From Dryomyza anilis (taxonomy: Eukaryota > Arthropoda > Insecta > Diptera > Dryomyzidae): 64,000 bases of DNA. Shown here piece after piece: positions 19,641 to 32,762 of the stretch. Below the pieces are notes generated by a model that had not been told where the DNA came from, searched no databases, and saw only the letters and a program-made list of their open reading frames with translations. Position numbers and translations under genes: made by a program. Positions within the stretch are counted from its first letter, which is position 1; each line of letters opens with the position of its first letter. Location of the stretch: NCBI GenBank assembly GCA_951804985.1, contig OX638134.1, positions 76,425,679-76,489,678 on the forward strand, given 5' to 3'.

Positions 19641-22369
19641 AAACATGAACACATTTATTAAATCTTAAATACTGAAAAATATTTAAAAACTAATCTAAAA
19701 AAGCATAACTACTTTTTTAAGTTTAGATAAAAAAATATATCTAAAAATAATTGGTGTATGGTCATTCCATTTTATATTAAAACTTGCATTGTCAATTTAG
19801 ATAAAAATGTTGTTTGAAGTTTTAAGTCTAACTACTTTTGTAAAGTTGTGTAATTTTTTATGCTAAAAACTGGATAAAAGTGGACTTTAAATTTCAATTA
19901 CATTTTTTTATAAAACGTTAAGTGATAGAAAAAAACTGAGTATGCAGTCAAAATCACCACTCTTAAATTATATTGAAAGATGTACAGAAAGTTTAAAGAA
20001 AATTTCAAATTCATATAAAATGCTATGGCAAAAATGTTAACTTTTCGAAAATTGCCTAAGATTTTAGGTGTTTTACTAAAAATTATTTAAAGACCACAGT
20101 CACTAAATATTTGTCGTGGGTAGAGCCATAAAAAAAGACTAAAATTCAATTATTAAATACCATAAAAACGCATAAATTCTATGGCGTTGAATCACGTACC
20201 ATCTCACATACATTTGTGTGTTTATTAATAATTATAAATTTATTAAGAAAATTTTATAAATAAAAATCAACTCAATGAATGAACGACAAATAACAAACAA
20301 CCGCTGTAAACATGTGGAATGCTGCGAATGTAATCAGCGTGAAAATAACTTATTTGGGGGCCAGACGTACGAAAGGAAAAACGAAAAAATCTTGAACGTG
20401 TTTCACTGTTGGTCAAGTTTAAGCAAAACAGTCTAAATATATAACACATGAAAATTTTATAATCTTGTTTTTGAATACTTTTAGACTTTATGTCGTTTTT
20501 TTTTGTTTGTTTTGTATTTCTGGAATGTTTTTCTCTGACAGTTCTTGAACTCATGCCCATGAATAATTTAAGAATTGAAATCGGAAAAAAGTGAAATTCA
20601 CAAAAGTTCAAAAAGTAACAAACTCAATTAATAAAAAAGTCAAATATAAATTATATGATATAAAAAAAACATTCAAGGAAATATTTTCAACATGTTTTTT
20701 ATTTTTTTTTTCTTTTTGCGTCAAGGACGTTTTAGAGTTCGCAATCATTTTTTTCAGTTGCAATTTATCAGCAATGTCTGTTTCGAAATTCCATAGCAAT
20801 TGTTTTTTGTGAGTTTGTCAAAATATTGTCAGACATTTTTGCTATAATTTAACGCATTTATTCGGCCACATGTCTTTGAGCTAAGTGTTTGAAATATGTG
20901 CGAATATCCACTGTCAACCTTTATTTAGTAGTCAGTAAAATAAATCTTTTGAGCCACAACGTATTTCATTTTTATTTTTCTCTTCTGCTTGTTTATTTTA
21001 AACAAACAAAATCATTTTTTTTTTTCGTTTTATTTTTCTTTTTGATTGGAGGATTTTGAGTGAAAATGAAAACTGTGCCAAGTTCTTTGCGTATCGAGTA
21101 TAGAAAAAACAATGGCATGAGGCCATTATCAACATCAAAAATATTTGTGCAAAACTTGTGTTTAAATCTATTCACACTATATAATCGATGTATTTTCGTT
21201 TTTTTTTTTTTTTCATTAACGAATTGTTTATAATATATGTAATTTATAATAATTGAATGCAGATGTTTGAAAATATTTGAAAAACGTGAAATTCCATTTG
21301 TAATTTATGTTCGATCAAATATTTTTACAGACTAATTTGAGAAATACCTCGAACACTGAAAAATTACAATTTATTTTAAATGTTGAACCAAAACTCAAAT
21401 ATTCATGACTCACAGTTTTTCTGAAACTGTGACATACAGAGACATATTCCAGCTTTCGATCGAATTTCGTACATATTTCATATGAAAATTCTTAAACAAA
21501 CGTCTTTGAATTTGAAAAAAATGTTTTTAAAACATTAATTTTAACTGATATATCGATTTCAAAAACAAGGCATGATATGACCTCAATGCATATATAACCT
21601 AAAAATTATTTTCAAGTAGTCCTATCCATCCTTTTCCAATTTCAATTCACGATACCCTCATAGCTCTTGATACATTTTCTAAGGCTCCATAAGCATAAGA
21701 AAAAAAAATTATCTGTGATCTAAGTATGATTTTCTGATGGTCGTCAAGATTCTAATCACTACATCATACTGAGTTTTTTCAGATGGCCTCAAGTTTTTAA
21801 GTTATTACGCAAAACAAATATATGGGAATTCTCGTGTTTTTATACATATTTTGGTCTTTAAATTTTTACAGATTTAAGTTTTCGATCACATTTCTTTTGT
21901 ATTCCATTGAGAATACTTCAACCAATATTTTGAAATAAATCACATGAAAATCGGAATGATCTGACCAACGTTATGACCAGTCAAACAGAAAAAAATAATT
22001 TAAAGGTGTATACATTATTTTTGTAGCGTCTCACGGTGAACAAAATAATGAAATTTTTGAACAAAACGCCATTTTTTTATTATAACATTAACAGATTAAG
22101 AGATATGAGCCATCAAAGTTAGGAAAAAAATTGCATTCCATACAAAAATATATGGAAATACATATTGGAACATAACTAAAATATCCTTGCATATCCTCTC
22201 AAATCCTTAAAATTGTATTTAGGCTTTTACAAAATACACATTCTGAAAAAAAAGTAGCTTCCGGTTTGCTCCGGTTTACAAGAAAATTGTTGTGAAATAC
22301 TACCATTTTCGTTAGAAATTTACTTATTTGATTTAAAGCATTTAGAGTAATAATTTTATATCAATTAAA
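19641..22369. other. AT-rich intergenic DNA, no gene recognised
   Basis: Short open frames on both strands (for example at 20,267-20,611) have low-complexity, Phe/Lys/Asn-rich translations and no family signature, so they are not called as genes. Confidence 0.5.
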
Positions 22370-22800
22370 CCTACAGATATCCTTCACACGCGCTAACTTT
22401 TTTCTAATCACAATTAATGTGGTGAAAAATAAAAAAAATATGATCCCGATATCTTTCCCGGATTAGAAGAAATTACTTGGCAAAAAAAAACAGTTTTATT
22501 CTAATTTTTTTGTAAATTTATTTCAAGGACTGCAAACGATATCCTTCTTCGCACTAACTTTTTTTTAATCACAATCAATGTGGAAAAAATATTACCCTGA
22601 TATCGTTCCCGGTTTAGGAGAAATTACATGGCAAAAATTACCATTTTATTTCCTAATTTCATGCATATGTACCTTTTTTGTAAATTTATTTTAAGAACTG
22701 CAAACGATAACCTTCATTATCACAAACTTATTTCAGATCACTATCAAAGTGGTCAACAATAAAAAATAAATAATACCGATATCGGCTCCAGATTTTAAAA
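22370..22800. repeat. ~165-bp tandem repeat, three units
   Basis: Units begin near 22,381, 22,543 and 22,711. Each carries the order TATCCTTC, CACTAACTT, ATCACAATCAATGTGG, GATATCG/TTCCCGG and AAATTACATGGCAAAAA. Confidence 0.8.
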
Positions 22801-22998
22801 AATCACATGTCAAAAATTTCCCAAATACTGGAAGTTAAATTATTTTTACATAACTTTTGTGATTCAAAAGAAGACATTTTGTAGAGCATAACTATACCCT
22901 GATATTTTTTTATTAAGTAAAAAAAAAATCAACGAAATCTACCGATTTGTTTTGAAGTTATATAATTTTGTTCAAAAAAAGTTCTTTTTTGTTCACCG

Positions 22999-23308
22999 TG
23001 CGTCTGTAGCTTAAGGTTAGTGCGTTGGACTACGAGTCAAAAGGTCGCAGGTTCAAGTCTGCACTGGGGCTAACAACATCTTTTCATAGAAACATTTTTC
23101 TATACCGCGCTACCTCTTGGCAGTAAATGGCAAAACATACGAGAATAAAACATTGCCTATGAAAAGCTCTCACCCGCCGTTCGGATTCGGCATTAAACTG
23201 TAGGTCCCACCACCTTGAGTACAAATATAACACGCACAGCTCAAAATGGTGTGAGAGTTAGGCCTAAGTTTTTATAGGACTGTAGCGTCAACCTATTATT
23301 ATTATATT
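22999..23308 (+). mobile_element. Full-length tRNA-derived SINE, plus strand
   Basis: Same family as the copies at 3.9 and 18.3 kb but in plus orientation. The tRNA-like head is at 22,999-23,080, with GTAGCTTAAGG, anticodon loop CTACGAG and B box GGTTCAAGTC. The shared body comes next (AACATCTTTTCATAGAAACA; CTCACCCGCCGTTCGGATTC; GGTCCCACCACCTTGAGTAC). A TTATTATTAT tail closes it near 23,300. The anticodon-loop position reads ACG, suggesting an Arg tRNA ancestor, but the arms have drifted and the parent is uncertain. It is not a functional tRNA gene. Confidence 0.9.
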
Positions 23309-23309
23309 T

Positions 23310-24160
23310 TGCATAATAACTGAAATGATTTTCATAATTAAAACTTGAGGCAATCTTAAAAAACTGAGTTTAGGTCGTGATTAAAATCTTTAAGAATCCA
23401 TCGGAAAATCACACATAGATTGTGGATAAATACAAAAGGCTTACAATTGTTGTCTAGTGTTATTGGTTATTATTCTACTTAGTAGTCGTTAATGGGTCAA
23501 TTTGGAGTGTATTTTTTATTTAAAAAAAAACAGACATATTCCAACTTCCCATCGAAATTTTATAAATTTCAATACAATCAACCCTGATTCTCGCTTGAAA
23601 TATAAATTAGTTATTCTTAAGTTCACTGAGATTTTTAAACGAAAATTTAGCAACGTATCATGTATTTCTCATGCGATTTTTTATAAATCGATTCACGCAT
23701 TAACTCGAGATTTGGGCGCCAGATTTTGAAATAAATTAATTTGATTTTTTCTTTGTCAAATAATAAAATTCGATCGAATGTAAATTTCAGCACATGCTCG
23801 ATAAATTTAATAATTCAATTTTCTAATACTTAATTAGTTTAATTTATATACTTTTTTTAAATATTACATTTTACTCTTATAGGGTATCATTAGCTTTTTA
23901 AATAAACTATAAGTAAAAATGACGACATTGAATTGAAATCATTGTACTCGCGACGTCATGACATTGACGTCTGTTCGAATGTCAACTGTAAGAAAAACAT
24001 TTCCCCCGCCAAATTTAATAGATATATACAAGGAACACACAAATTTTAGAATTCTTTCGGAATAACATAGAAACAAGATCAAAGTATTTTTAAAATATTT
24101 AGATCTCGTAAAAAACACAAAGCAGCGCCATTGTACACTCAAAAGAATTTCTTTGACAAC
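23310..24160. other. AT-rich intergenic DNA, nothing recognised
   Basis: No supported gene, RNA or element boundaries. Confidence 0.5.
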
Positions 24161-24164
24161 TCAT

Positions 24165-24800
24165 GAAAGTTAAAATTTTCACTGAAAACTTCACTAAAAA
24201 CTCAATTTTTCACTGAAAATTAAATTGTTTACTCAAAATTCAATTTTTACTAAAAAAAAAATAATTTTTCACTAAAAATTCAATTTTTCACTAAAAATTC
24301 AATTTTTCACTAAAAATTCAAATTTTCACTAAAAATTCAATTTTACGCTCAAAAATCAATTTTACACTAGAAATTCAATTTTTACTTAAAATTCAAATTT
24401 TCACTGAAAATTAATTTTTCACTAAAAATTAAATTTTTCATAAAAAATTCAATTTTTCAATATAAATTCAATTTTTCACAAAAAATTCAATATATCACTA
24501 AAAATTCAATTTTTCACTAAAAATTCAATTTTTCACTAAAAATTCAATATTTCACTAAAAAATTCAATTTTTTACTAAAAATTCAATATTTCACTAATAA
24601 TTCAATTTTTCACTAAAAATTCAATATTTCACTAAAAATTCAATATTTCACTAAAAATGCAATTTTTTTCACTAAAAATTCAATTTTTTACTAAAATTCA
24701 ATTTTTCATTAAAAATTGAATTTTTACTGAAAATTAAATATTGAAATAATCACTAACAATTAAAATGTTCATTAAAAATTAAATGTTTCACTAAAAATGT
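24165..24800 (-). repeat. 19-bp satellite, smaller inverted block
   Basis: Degenerate copies of TTCACTAAAAATTCAATTT, the reverse complement of the unit that makes up the large block at 25.6-29.4 kb. Copies here are more diverged (ATTCAATATTTCACT variants, single-base indels) than in the large block. Confidence 0.95.
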
Positions 24801-25569
24801 GCGTAAATTATTTTTTTTTTTCTAAAATATCAGTTTTTCCAAAATTTCCAATTTTCCCCATACAAATCGCGGTATTTTCAAAGATATATCGTCCTCAATT
24901 TTATTCTGGCATCATCATTAAATGTTCTCCTTTTTTTTAAATGGCGGTGACCCCGACCTTGTGACGCCTTCAGCATTGACAACATAAATCACGAATGATA
25001 CTCACCAAAAGATCTGACCAAATGAGTCTAATCGATTACAAGATTTTTCTGTTCACCGCCAACTAATTTCATGCTTATGAATGATTTTTTGGCTAGCGCC
25101 ACAAACAAAAAAAAAAAAAATTAAATAAAAATAAAATACCCGATTCCTATGGCTCATTGGGAATAACCTTCAAGTCCACTTTGCTTATCGGACAATGATA
25201 AAATTCGCAATAAATTTCAAACTCGACAAATTAGCGTCTACTATAAAACAATTAATTATATTGATGTATTTGAAAAAATAAAATAAAAATCCTAAAATAT
25301 CTTTAAAAGAAAATTTCAAAAAAATTGTCACCCATATCAACCAATTGAAAGTGACAAATGCAATGGTGGTGACGCCATAGTTAATTTGCGAAAAATGCTT
25401 GAAATCAATGCAAACGTAAAATTTTCATTGACTGTTGTATTGATGGATTCTTTTTAAGTATTTTGTACGACGCAAACTTTGTGGCAAAGTGTGCCAAGTA
25501 AATTTGAATTAGTGCGCTGAATAATGGGTATTTTGGCCTAATTTTAATTGGACTTTTGTGAATATTTGA
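24801..25569. other. Non-satellite spacer between the two inverted satellite blocks
   Basis: About 770 bp of mixed sequence, less AT-rich than its surroundings in places, with no supported gene. It would form the loop if the two satellite blocks paired. Confidence 0.6.
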
Positions 25570-28500
25570 ATTATAGAAAAATTGAATTTTTAGTCTAATT
25601 TCGAATTTTTAGTGAAAAAGTTAATTTTTAGTGAAAAATAGAATTTAATGCAAAATTGAATTTTTAGTGAATATTTTAGATTTTAAAAGTAAATTCCATT
25701 TTTAGTGAAAAATTGAATTTTAGTGAAAAATTGAATTTTAGTGAAAATTGAATTTTAGTGAAAAATTGAATTTTTAGTGAAAAATTGAATTTTTAGTGAA
25801 AAATTGAATTTTTAGTGAAAAATTGAATTTTTAGTGAAAAATTGAATTTTTAGTGAAAAATTGAATTTTTAGTGAAAAATTGAATTTTTAGTGAAAAATT
25901 GAATTTTTAGTGAAAAATTTAATTTTTAGTGAAAAATTTAATTTTTAGTGAAAAATTGAATTTTTAGTGAAAAATTGAATTTTTAGTGAAAAAATTGAAT
26001 TTAAAGTGAAAAATTGAATTTTTAGTGAAAAATTGAATTTTTAGTGATAAATTGAATTTATAGTGAAAAATTGAATTTTTAGTGAAAAATTGAATTTTTA
26101 GTGAAAAATTGAATTTTTAGTGAAAAATTGAATTTTTAGTGAAAAATTGAATTTTTAGTGAAAAATTGAATTTTTAGTGAAAAATTGAATTTTTAGTGAA
26201 AAATTGAATTTTTAGTGAAAAATTGAATTTTTAGTGAAAAATTGAATTTTTAGTGAAAAATTGAATTTTTAGTGAAAAATTGAATTTTTAATGAAAAACG
26301 GAATTTTTAGTGAAAAATTGAATTTTTAGTGAAAAATTGAATTTTTAGTGAAAAATTGAATTTTTAGTGAAAAATTGAATTTTTAGTGAAAAATTGAATT
26401 TTTAGTGAAAAATTGAATTTTTAGTGAAAAATTGAATTTTTAGTGAAAAATTGAATTTTTAGTGAAAAATTGAATTTTTAGTGAAAAATTGAATTTTTAG
26501 TGAAAAATTGAATTTTTAATGAAAAACGGAATTTTTAGTGAAAAATTGAATTTTTAGTGAAAAATTGAATTTTTAGTGAAAAATTGAATTTTTAGTGAAA
26601 AATTGAATTTTTAGTGAAAAATTGAATTTTTAGTGAAAAATTGAATTTTTAGTGAAAAATTGAATTTTTAGTGAAAAATTGAATTTTTAGTGAAAAATTG
26701 AATTTTTAGTGAAAAATTGAATTTTTAGTGAAAAATTGAATTTTTAGTGAAAAATTGAATTTTTAGTGAAAAATTGAATTTTTAGTGAAAAATTGAATTT
26801 TTAGTGAAAAATTGAATTTTTGGTGAACAATTTAATTTTTAGTGAAAAATTGAATTTTTAGTGAAAATTTGAATTTTTAGTGAAAAATTGAATTTTTGGT
26901 GAACAATTTAATTTTTAGTGAAAAATTGAATTTTTAGTGAAAAATTGAATTTTTAGTGAAAAATTTATTTTGGGTGAAAAATTGAATTTTTAGTGAAAAA
27001 TTAAATTTTAGTGAGAATTGAATTTTTTAGTGAAAAATTGAATTTTTAGTGAAAAATTGAATTTTTAGTGAAAAATTGAATTTTTTAGTGAAAATTTGAA
27101 TTTTTAGTGAAAAATTGAATTTTTAGTGAAAAATTGAATTTTTAGTGAAAAATTGAATTTTTAGTGAAAAATTGAATTTTTAGTGAAAAATTGAATTTTT
27201 AGTGAAAAATCGAATTTTAAGTGAAAAATTTAATTTTTAGTGAAAATTTGAATTTTTAGTGAAAATTTGAATTTTTAGTGAAAAAATTGAATTTAAAGTG
27301 AAAAATTGAATTTTTAGTGAAAATTTGAATTTTTAGTGAAAAATTGAATTTTTAGTGAAAATTTGAATTTTTAGTGAAAAATTGAATTATTAGTGAAAAT
27401 TTGAATTTTTAGTGAAAATTTGAATTTTTAGTGAAAAATTGAATTTTTGGTGAAAAATTGATTTTTTAGTAAAATATTAATTTTTAGTGAAAAATTGAAT
27501 TTTTAGTGAAAAATTGAATTTTTAGTGAAAAATTGAATTTTTAGTGAAAAATTGAATTTTTAGTGAAAAATTGAATTTTTAGTGAAAAATTGAATTTTTA
27601 GTGAAAAATTGAATTTTTAGTGAAAAATTGAATTTTTAGTGAAAAATTGAATTTTTAGTGAAAAATTGAATTTTTAGTGAAAAATTGAATTTTTAGTGAA
27701 AAATTGAATTTTTAGTGAAAAATTGAATTTTTAGTGAAAAATTGAATTTTTAGTGAAAAATTGAATTTTTAGTGAAAAATTGAATTTTTAGTGAAAAATT
27801 GAATTTTTAGTGAAAAATTGAATTTTTAGTGAAAAATTGAATTTTTAGTGAAAAATTGAATTTTTAGTGAAAAATTGAATTTTTAGTGAAAAATTGAATT
27901 TTTAGTGAAAAATTGAATTTTTAGTGAAAAATTGAATTTTTAGTGAAAAATTGAATTTTTAGTGAAAAATTGAATTTTTAGTGAAAAATTGAATTTTTAG
28001 TGAAAAATTGAATTTTTAGTGAAAAATTGAATTTTTGGTGAACAATTTAATTTTTAGTGAAAAATTGAATTTTTAGTGAAAATTTGAATTTTTAGTGAAA
28101 AATTGAATTTTTGGTGAACAATTTAATTTTTAGTGAAAAATTGAATTTTTAGTGAAAAATTGAATTTTTAGTGAAAAATTTATTTTGGGTGAAAAATTGA
28201 ATTTTTAGTGAAAAATTAAATTTTAGTGAGAATTGAATTTTTTAGTGAAAAATTGAATTTTTAGTGAAAAATTGAATTTTTAGTGAAAAATTGAATTTTT
28301 TAGTGAAAATTTGAATTTTTAGTGAAAAATTGAATTTTTAGTGAAAAATTGAATTTTTAGTGAAAAATTGAATTTTTAGTGAAAAATTGAATTTTTAGTG
28401 AAAAATTGAATTTTTAGTGAAAAATCGAATTTTAAGTGAAAAATTTAATTTTTAGTGAAAATTTGAATTTTTAGTGAAAATTTGAATTTTTAGTGAAAAA

Positions 28501-29368
28501 ATTGAATTTAAAGTGAAAAATTGAATTTTTAGTGAAAAATTGAATTTTTAGTGAAAATTTGAATTTTTAGTGAAAAATTGAATTATTAGTGAAAATTTGA
28601 ATTTTTAGTGAAAATTTGAATTTTTAGTGAAAAATTGAATTTTTGGTGAAAAATGGATTTTTTAGTAAAATATTAATTTTTAGTGAAAAATTGAATTTTT
28701 AGTGAAAAATTGAATTTTTAGTGAAAAATTGAATTTTTAGTGAAAAATTGAATTTTTAGTGAAAAATTGAATTTTTAGTGAAAAATTGAATTTTTAGTGA
28801 AAAATTGAATTTTTAGTGAAAAATTGAATTTTTAGTGAAAAATTGAATTTTTAGTGAAAAATTGAATTTTTAGTGAAAAATTGAATTTTTAGTGAAAAAT
28901 TGAATTTTTAGTGAAAAATTGAATTTTTAGTGAAAAATTGAATTTTTAGTGAAAAATTGAATTTTTAGTGAAAAATTGAATTTTTAGTGAAAAATTGAAT
29001 TTTTAGTGAAAATTTGAATTTTTAGTGAAAAATTGAATTTTTAGTGAAAATTTGAATTTTTAGTGAAAATTTGAATTTTTAGTGAAAAATTGAAGTTTTA
29101 GTGAAAATTTGAATTTTTGGTGAAAAATTGAAGTTTTAGTGAAAAATTGAAGTTTTAGTGAAAAATTGAATTTTTAGTGAAAAATTGAATTTTTAGTGAA
29201 AAATTGAATTTTTAGTGAAAAATTGAATTTTTAGTGAAAAATTGAATTTTTAGTGAAAAATTTAATTTTTAGTGAAAAATTGAATTTTTAGTGAAAAATT
29301 GAATTTTTAGTGAAAAATTGAATTTTTAGTGAAAAATTGAATTTTTAGTGAAAAATTGAATTTTTTTT
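25570..29368 (+). repeat. 19-bp satellite, large block (~200 units) with higher-order repeats
   Basis: Tandem copies of TTGAATTTTTAGTGAAAAA at an exact 19-bp period over about 3.8 kb, mostly identical. Variant units mark higher-order structure. The variant ATGAAAAACGG recurs at 26,291 and 26,519 (228 bp, 12 units). A cluster of variants beginning TGGTGAACAATTTAA recurs at 26,821 and 28,036 (1,215 bp). The end of that cluster recurs after 1,196 bp, meaning one unit was lost in the second copy. Confidence 0.98.
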
Positions 29369-32300
29369 AATTTTAATAGAATTGAGTGTAGCGATTATTT
29401 AACTATTACAAAAAAGTATGTTTACAACAAGCATATTATACTAGCCATGCTATTTGATGTAACCAAAAATGTAGTTGTATTCTAATTATCAGATTTATAA
29501 ATTTGACAATTAACTCAACGTATCGTCGCATCAAAATTATAATTTTGTGACATTATACTTACGGGCCGATTATATAATGATTGCTGCAAACATATATCAT
29601 TATCAGTAAGTATTTGTATATCAATATCTTTGATAGAGTAGTTGTAAAAAAAAAATCTTATGTTAATCCTCAAAATGTCACTCATGTACCCTGAAATATG
29701 AATCCTTTCAACTTCAATAAATTCCATTTTATTAAATATTTAATATTTGGTGCAAATATATGTATATAATTATTATAATAATAATTTCGAAAAAGTTTTT
29801 CTTTGTTTTACAATATTTAGCGTTTTGGTGCAATTCTAGAATACGTTACCATTTTCATTTTTCTTATACAAACTATTTATACGAAACGATATGCTTAGAT
29901 TATACTAAGCACACACACAGCACATGGCCTTTAGTTATCATTGGTATTTCACAAAATGTACTTATTCATATTTGAAATATTTTTAGTTTTTTTTTAATTT
30001 AAATTATTTAAATCATTTTGTCAAAACAAACAGAACCAAACAAAAAGAGTTACAAAATATAGCAGCGTCTTGTACCGCTCTAAGGTTAAAAGAGTAGATT
30101 CTCCAGCACAAGCGCTCCAAATAGAGTGATTAAAAAGTTAATCGATTAGTTATTACTGTGTACTGCAAGATGATTTTGTTTTTACAATATTTAAAATTTT
30201 TTTTTTATTATATTTCATAAAATGGAAATATATAAAACACAGCTCTCAACTGTTCAACACAAAAAAAGCAAACCAATTCTTACATTTAGTAATGCCTAAT
30301 TACAATAGGTGATTAGAAAATTGTTTAGTTATTTTGTATGGTATTTTTTTTCGTCAAATTTCACTACTTAATGTTTGCCACTTAATTCGTAGTTAGTTTT
30401 TTATAGTACTCTGCACTCACATTTCATTATGTGCTGTATAAGGTTTAACTTTGGGTTAACTGCTAATTTTTGATTCTACATTTTGCTTATATTTAAATTG
30501 GTTTGTATTTTATTGGAATTCCATAAATCTTATAATTTATAAATTTTGTCTTATCTTAAAATTTTTTGACATTTCTATCAAAACTTTATGTTTTTAACAA
30601 CTTTAAAATACTCTAAACCAAGAAATTTTAATAAATACATTTATCAATTTTTAGTAGCTTTCTCTCTGAGAAAAAATATCTGTATAAAATATTGGATAGA
30701 ATTATAAATCTGATATCCGGGGTTTGTACCACAACAAATCATTTTTCGATATTCAGCCCCTATAATGAATAATTGTTTCACGGATTATTCCCTTGAATAA
30801 AATTGTGTACCGAAAAAAATTATTTTTTTATACATATTTTTTTATACATTTTCGGATAGAAAAATTCGATAGAAAATTTATTCAAGATAGTGTTGAATAT
30901 CGGAATATAAATGATCGTCAAATAATTTGGAATATTTGATTCTTCATGAAGGTTCATTTTCAATATCGAATCGACTGGAATGAATATTGATATTTCCGAA
31001 AACTTTCGGTTCAGACCTGCCTTACTTCAAATAAGACAAAGATCAGAATCCCACGTTATTTCAATCGATGAATATTTAAGTGTCAGATAAGCCTTACTTA
31101 GATCAGATTTAAAATTAAGCTTACTCTAGACGCACCTTTTCAGGAATGTCAGGTTTCCTATTGTAGAATTTGTATTCATTTTTTAATTCGATCGAATTTT
31201 GTGAAACTAATTCAATTCGAGGTTGCATGTTCGATCAAAAATAAATTTTGGAACATTCTAGTATATTACAATATTCATAAAAAAACAGGAAGATCGAAAA
31301 ACAAGAAGATCAAAACAATAAACTACAGAAATGATACTAAACAATTCTACATTTAGAATGTGTGCGAATTCGACTGACTAAACTAAATTTTGTCGGTAAT
31401 GCAGTGTTCGATATTTCAATTTAGCAAATTTTCGAGCAGACTAAATTGAGCTAAATTGGATTGGATTTAACAATTACCGGTTACCGAATGGAGATCGAAT
31501 GAAAAATCGTTCAATTCAGTTTAGTCAGCAATTTACCCTTAGAATAAGATCGATATTCCGATGCGAGAACAAAATCAAAAGATCGACTTACTAATGCAAG
31601 AACAAGACTTCAATGTCTTATGATGCAAACAGTTTTTAATAGTTTTAATATATTGTATCGTACTTAGAGTGTAGAGTATTTTAAAGTTTATTTTGTATTT
31701 ATTAAACTTACAATTTTAAGACATTAAAGCTTTGGAAATAGATTTAAATATATATAAAATTGTATAAGATAAATTTAAATATTTGAGTAACTGATGCATC
31801 AAATAAAAACCAAATTAAAAATATAAAACTAAAAATATTCAAAAAAAAAAGATTTAAAAATAATGAAAAAAAAAAGAATATGTATAATAAAACAAAAATC
31901 ATATTCGAAATTTGTGTTTTTTCAATCCTACTTATATGTATATATTCTATGTAATAAGAAAATGTTTACAAACCCAAGTAGAAATTGCGATCATGATCGG
32001 GAACTGTGTATTGTAATTTTAGCTAGTCATACCCCTCAAGTAGTTAAATGACTAAAATGAGATCATGTCGTATTCATGTCTTCGCTATTAAGGTAAAGGA
32101 AAGATATATATTTCAAAGAACATCGAAAATAAAAGGAAAACCCAAAAATATCAAAAGAAGCAGAGTACGAAAATTCAATTTTTATTGCTTTGCTGACGAG
32201 CGGATGCAAATGATGCTTCAAAATGCAGCGACATTTGCATTAACTTTGAAGATATACTTTGAAAAAAAAAAAAACAATGTTATTTATTTTTTTTTGAGCA

Positions 32301-32757
32301 ATGCTTTAAGACTTTAAATACTTTGAAATGATCACAATATTTATAATATTCGTTTTTTGTGTTTTGTAAAAATGCTCTTTCGAAGCCACACATCAAAATG
32401 TTCTTTGATCTTCATGGCGATCGGCTATAGCCGAAAGTTTGCCTATTGTTTTTATAGTTACATCGAAGCAAAAATATTTGAATCGATGCAGCATTCGAAA
32501 AGCAAAAAGAACTTGTAAATGCTCGAACAATTTAAACCCAGAGACATAACATATTTTCGAGTTTTGTGTTGACACATACAATGCGTTCTTTCATATTCAC
32601 TTCGTCGACGATTTTCTTTCATATCGTTTGAAGTTCTGTTTTAAAAGTCAAGTAACATGAAATTCAAATTTGTGTGATGACATTTTCACGTCAAATATAC
32701 GTTTCGTCCATCGTTTCGAAATACAGAAAGTGGGTATACGCTTTTTTACGAATCAGG
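29369..32757. other. AT-rich intergenic DNA, no gene recognised
   Basis: Short open frames only. Around 30.7-31.5 kb words such as CGATATT, TCGAATTT and their complements recur, possibly an old repeat, without a definable unit. Confidence 0.45.
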
Positions 32758-32762
32758 CCTCG
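32758..32762. repeat. Left target-site duplication CCTCG
   Basis: Five bases directly before the first terminal C of the foldback element; identical to 33,806-33,810 after its right end. Confidence 0.85.

Noticed and set aside
20267..20611. 114-codon minus-strand frame
   Set aside because: Low-complexity Phe/Ser/Lys-rich text, AT composition same as the flanks, no splice sites or homologous pattern.
24165..29368. CRISPR-like array
   Set aside because: The 19-bp units are contiguous without unique spacers and the DNA is eukaryotic; it is a simple satellite.
32048..32317. 89-codon plus-strand frame
   Set aside because: Lys/Arg/Asn-rich text as expected by chance in A-rich DNA; no domain or neighbour support.
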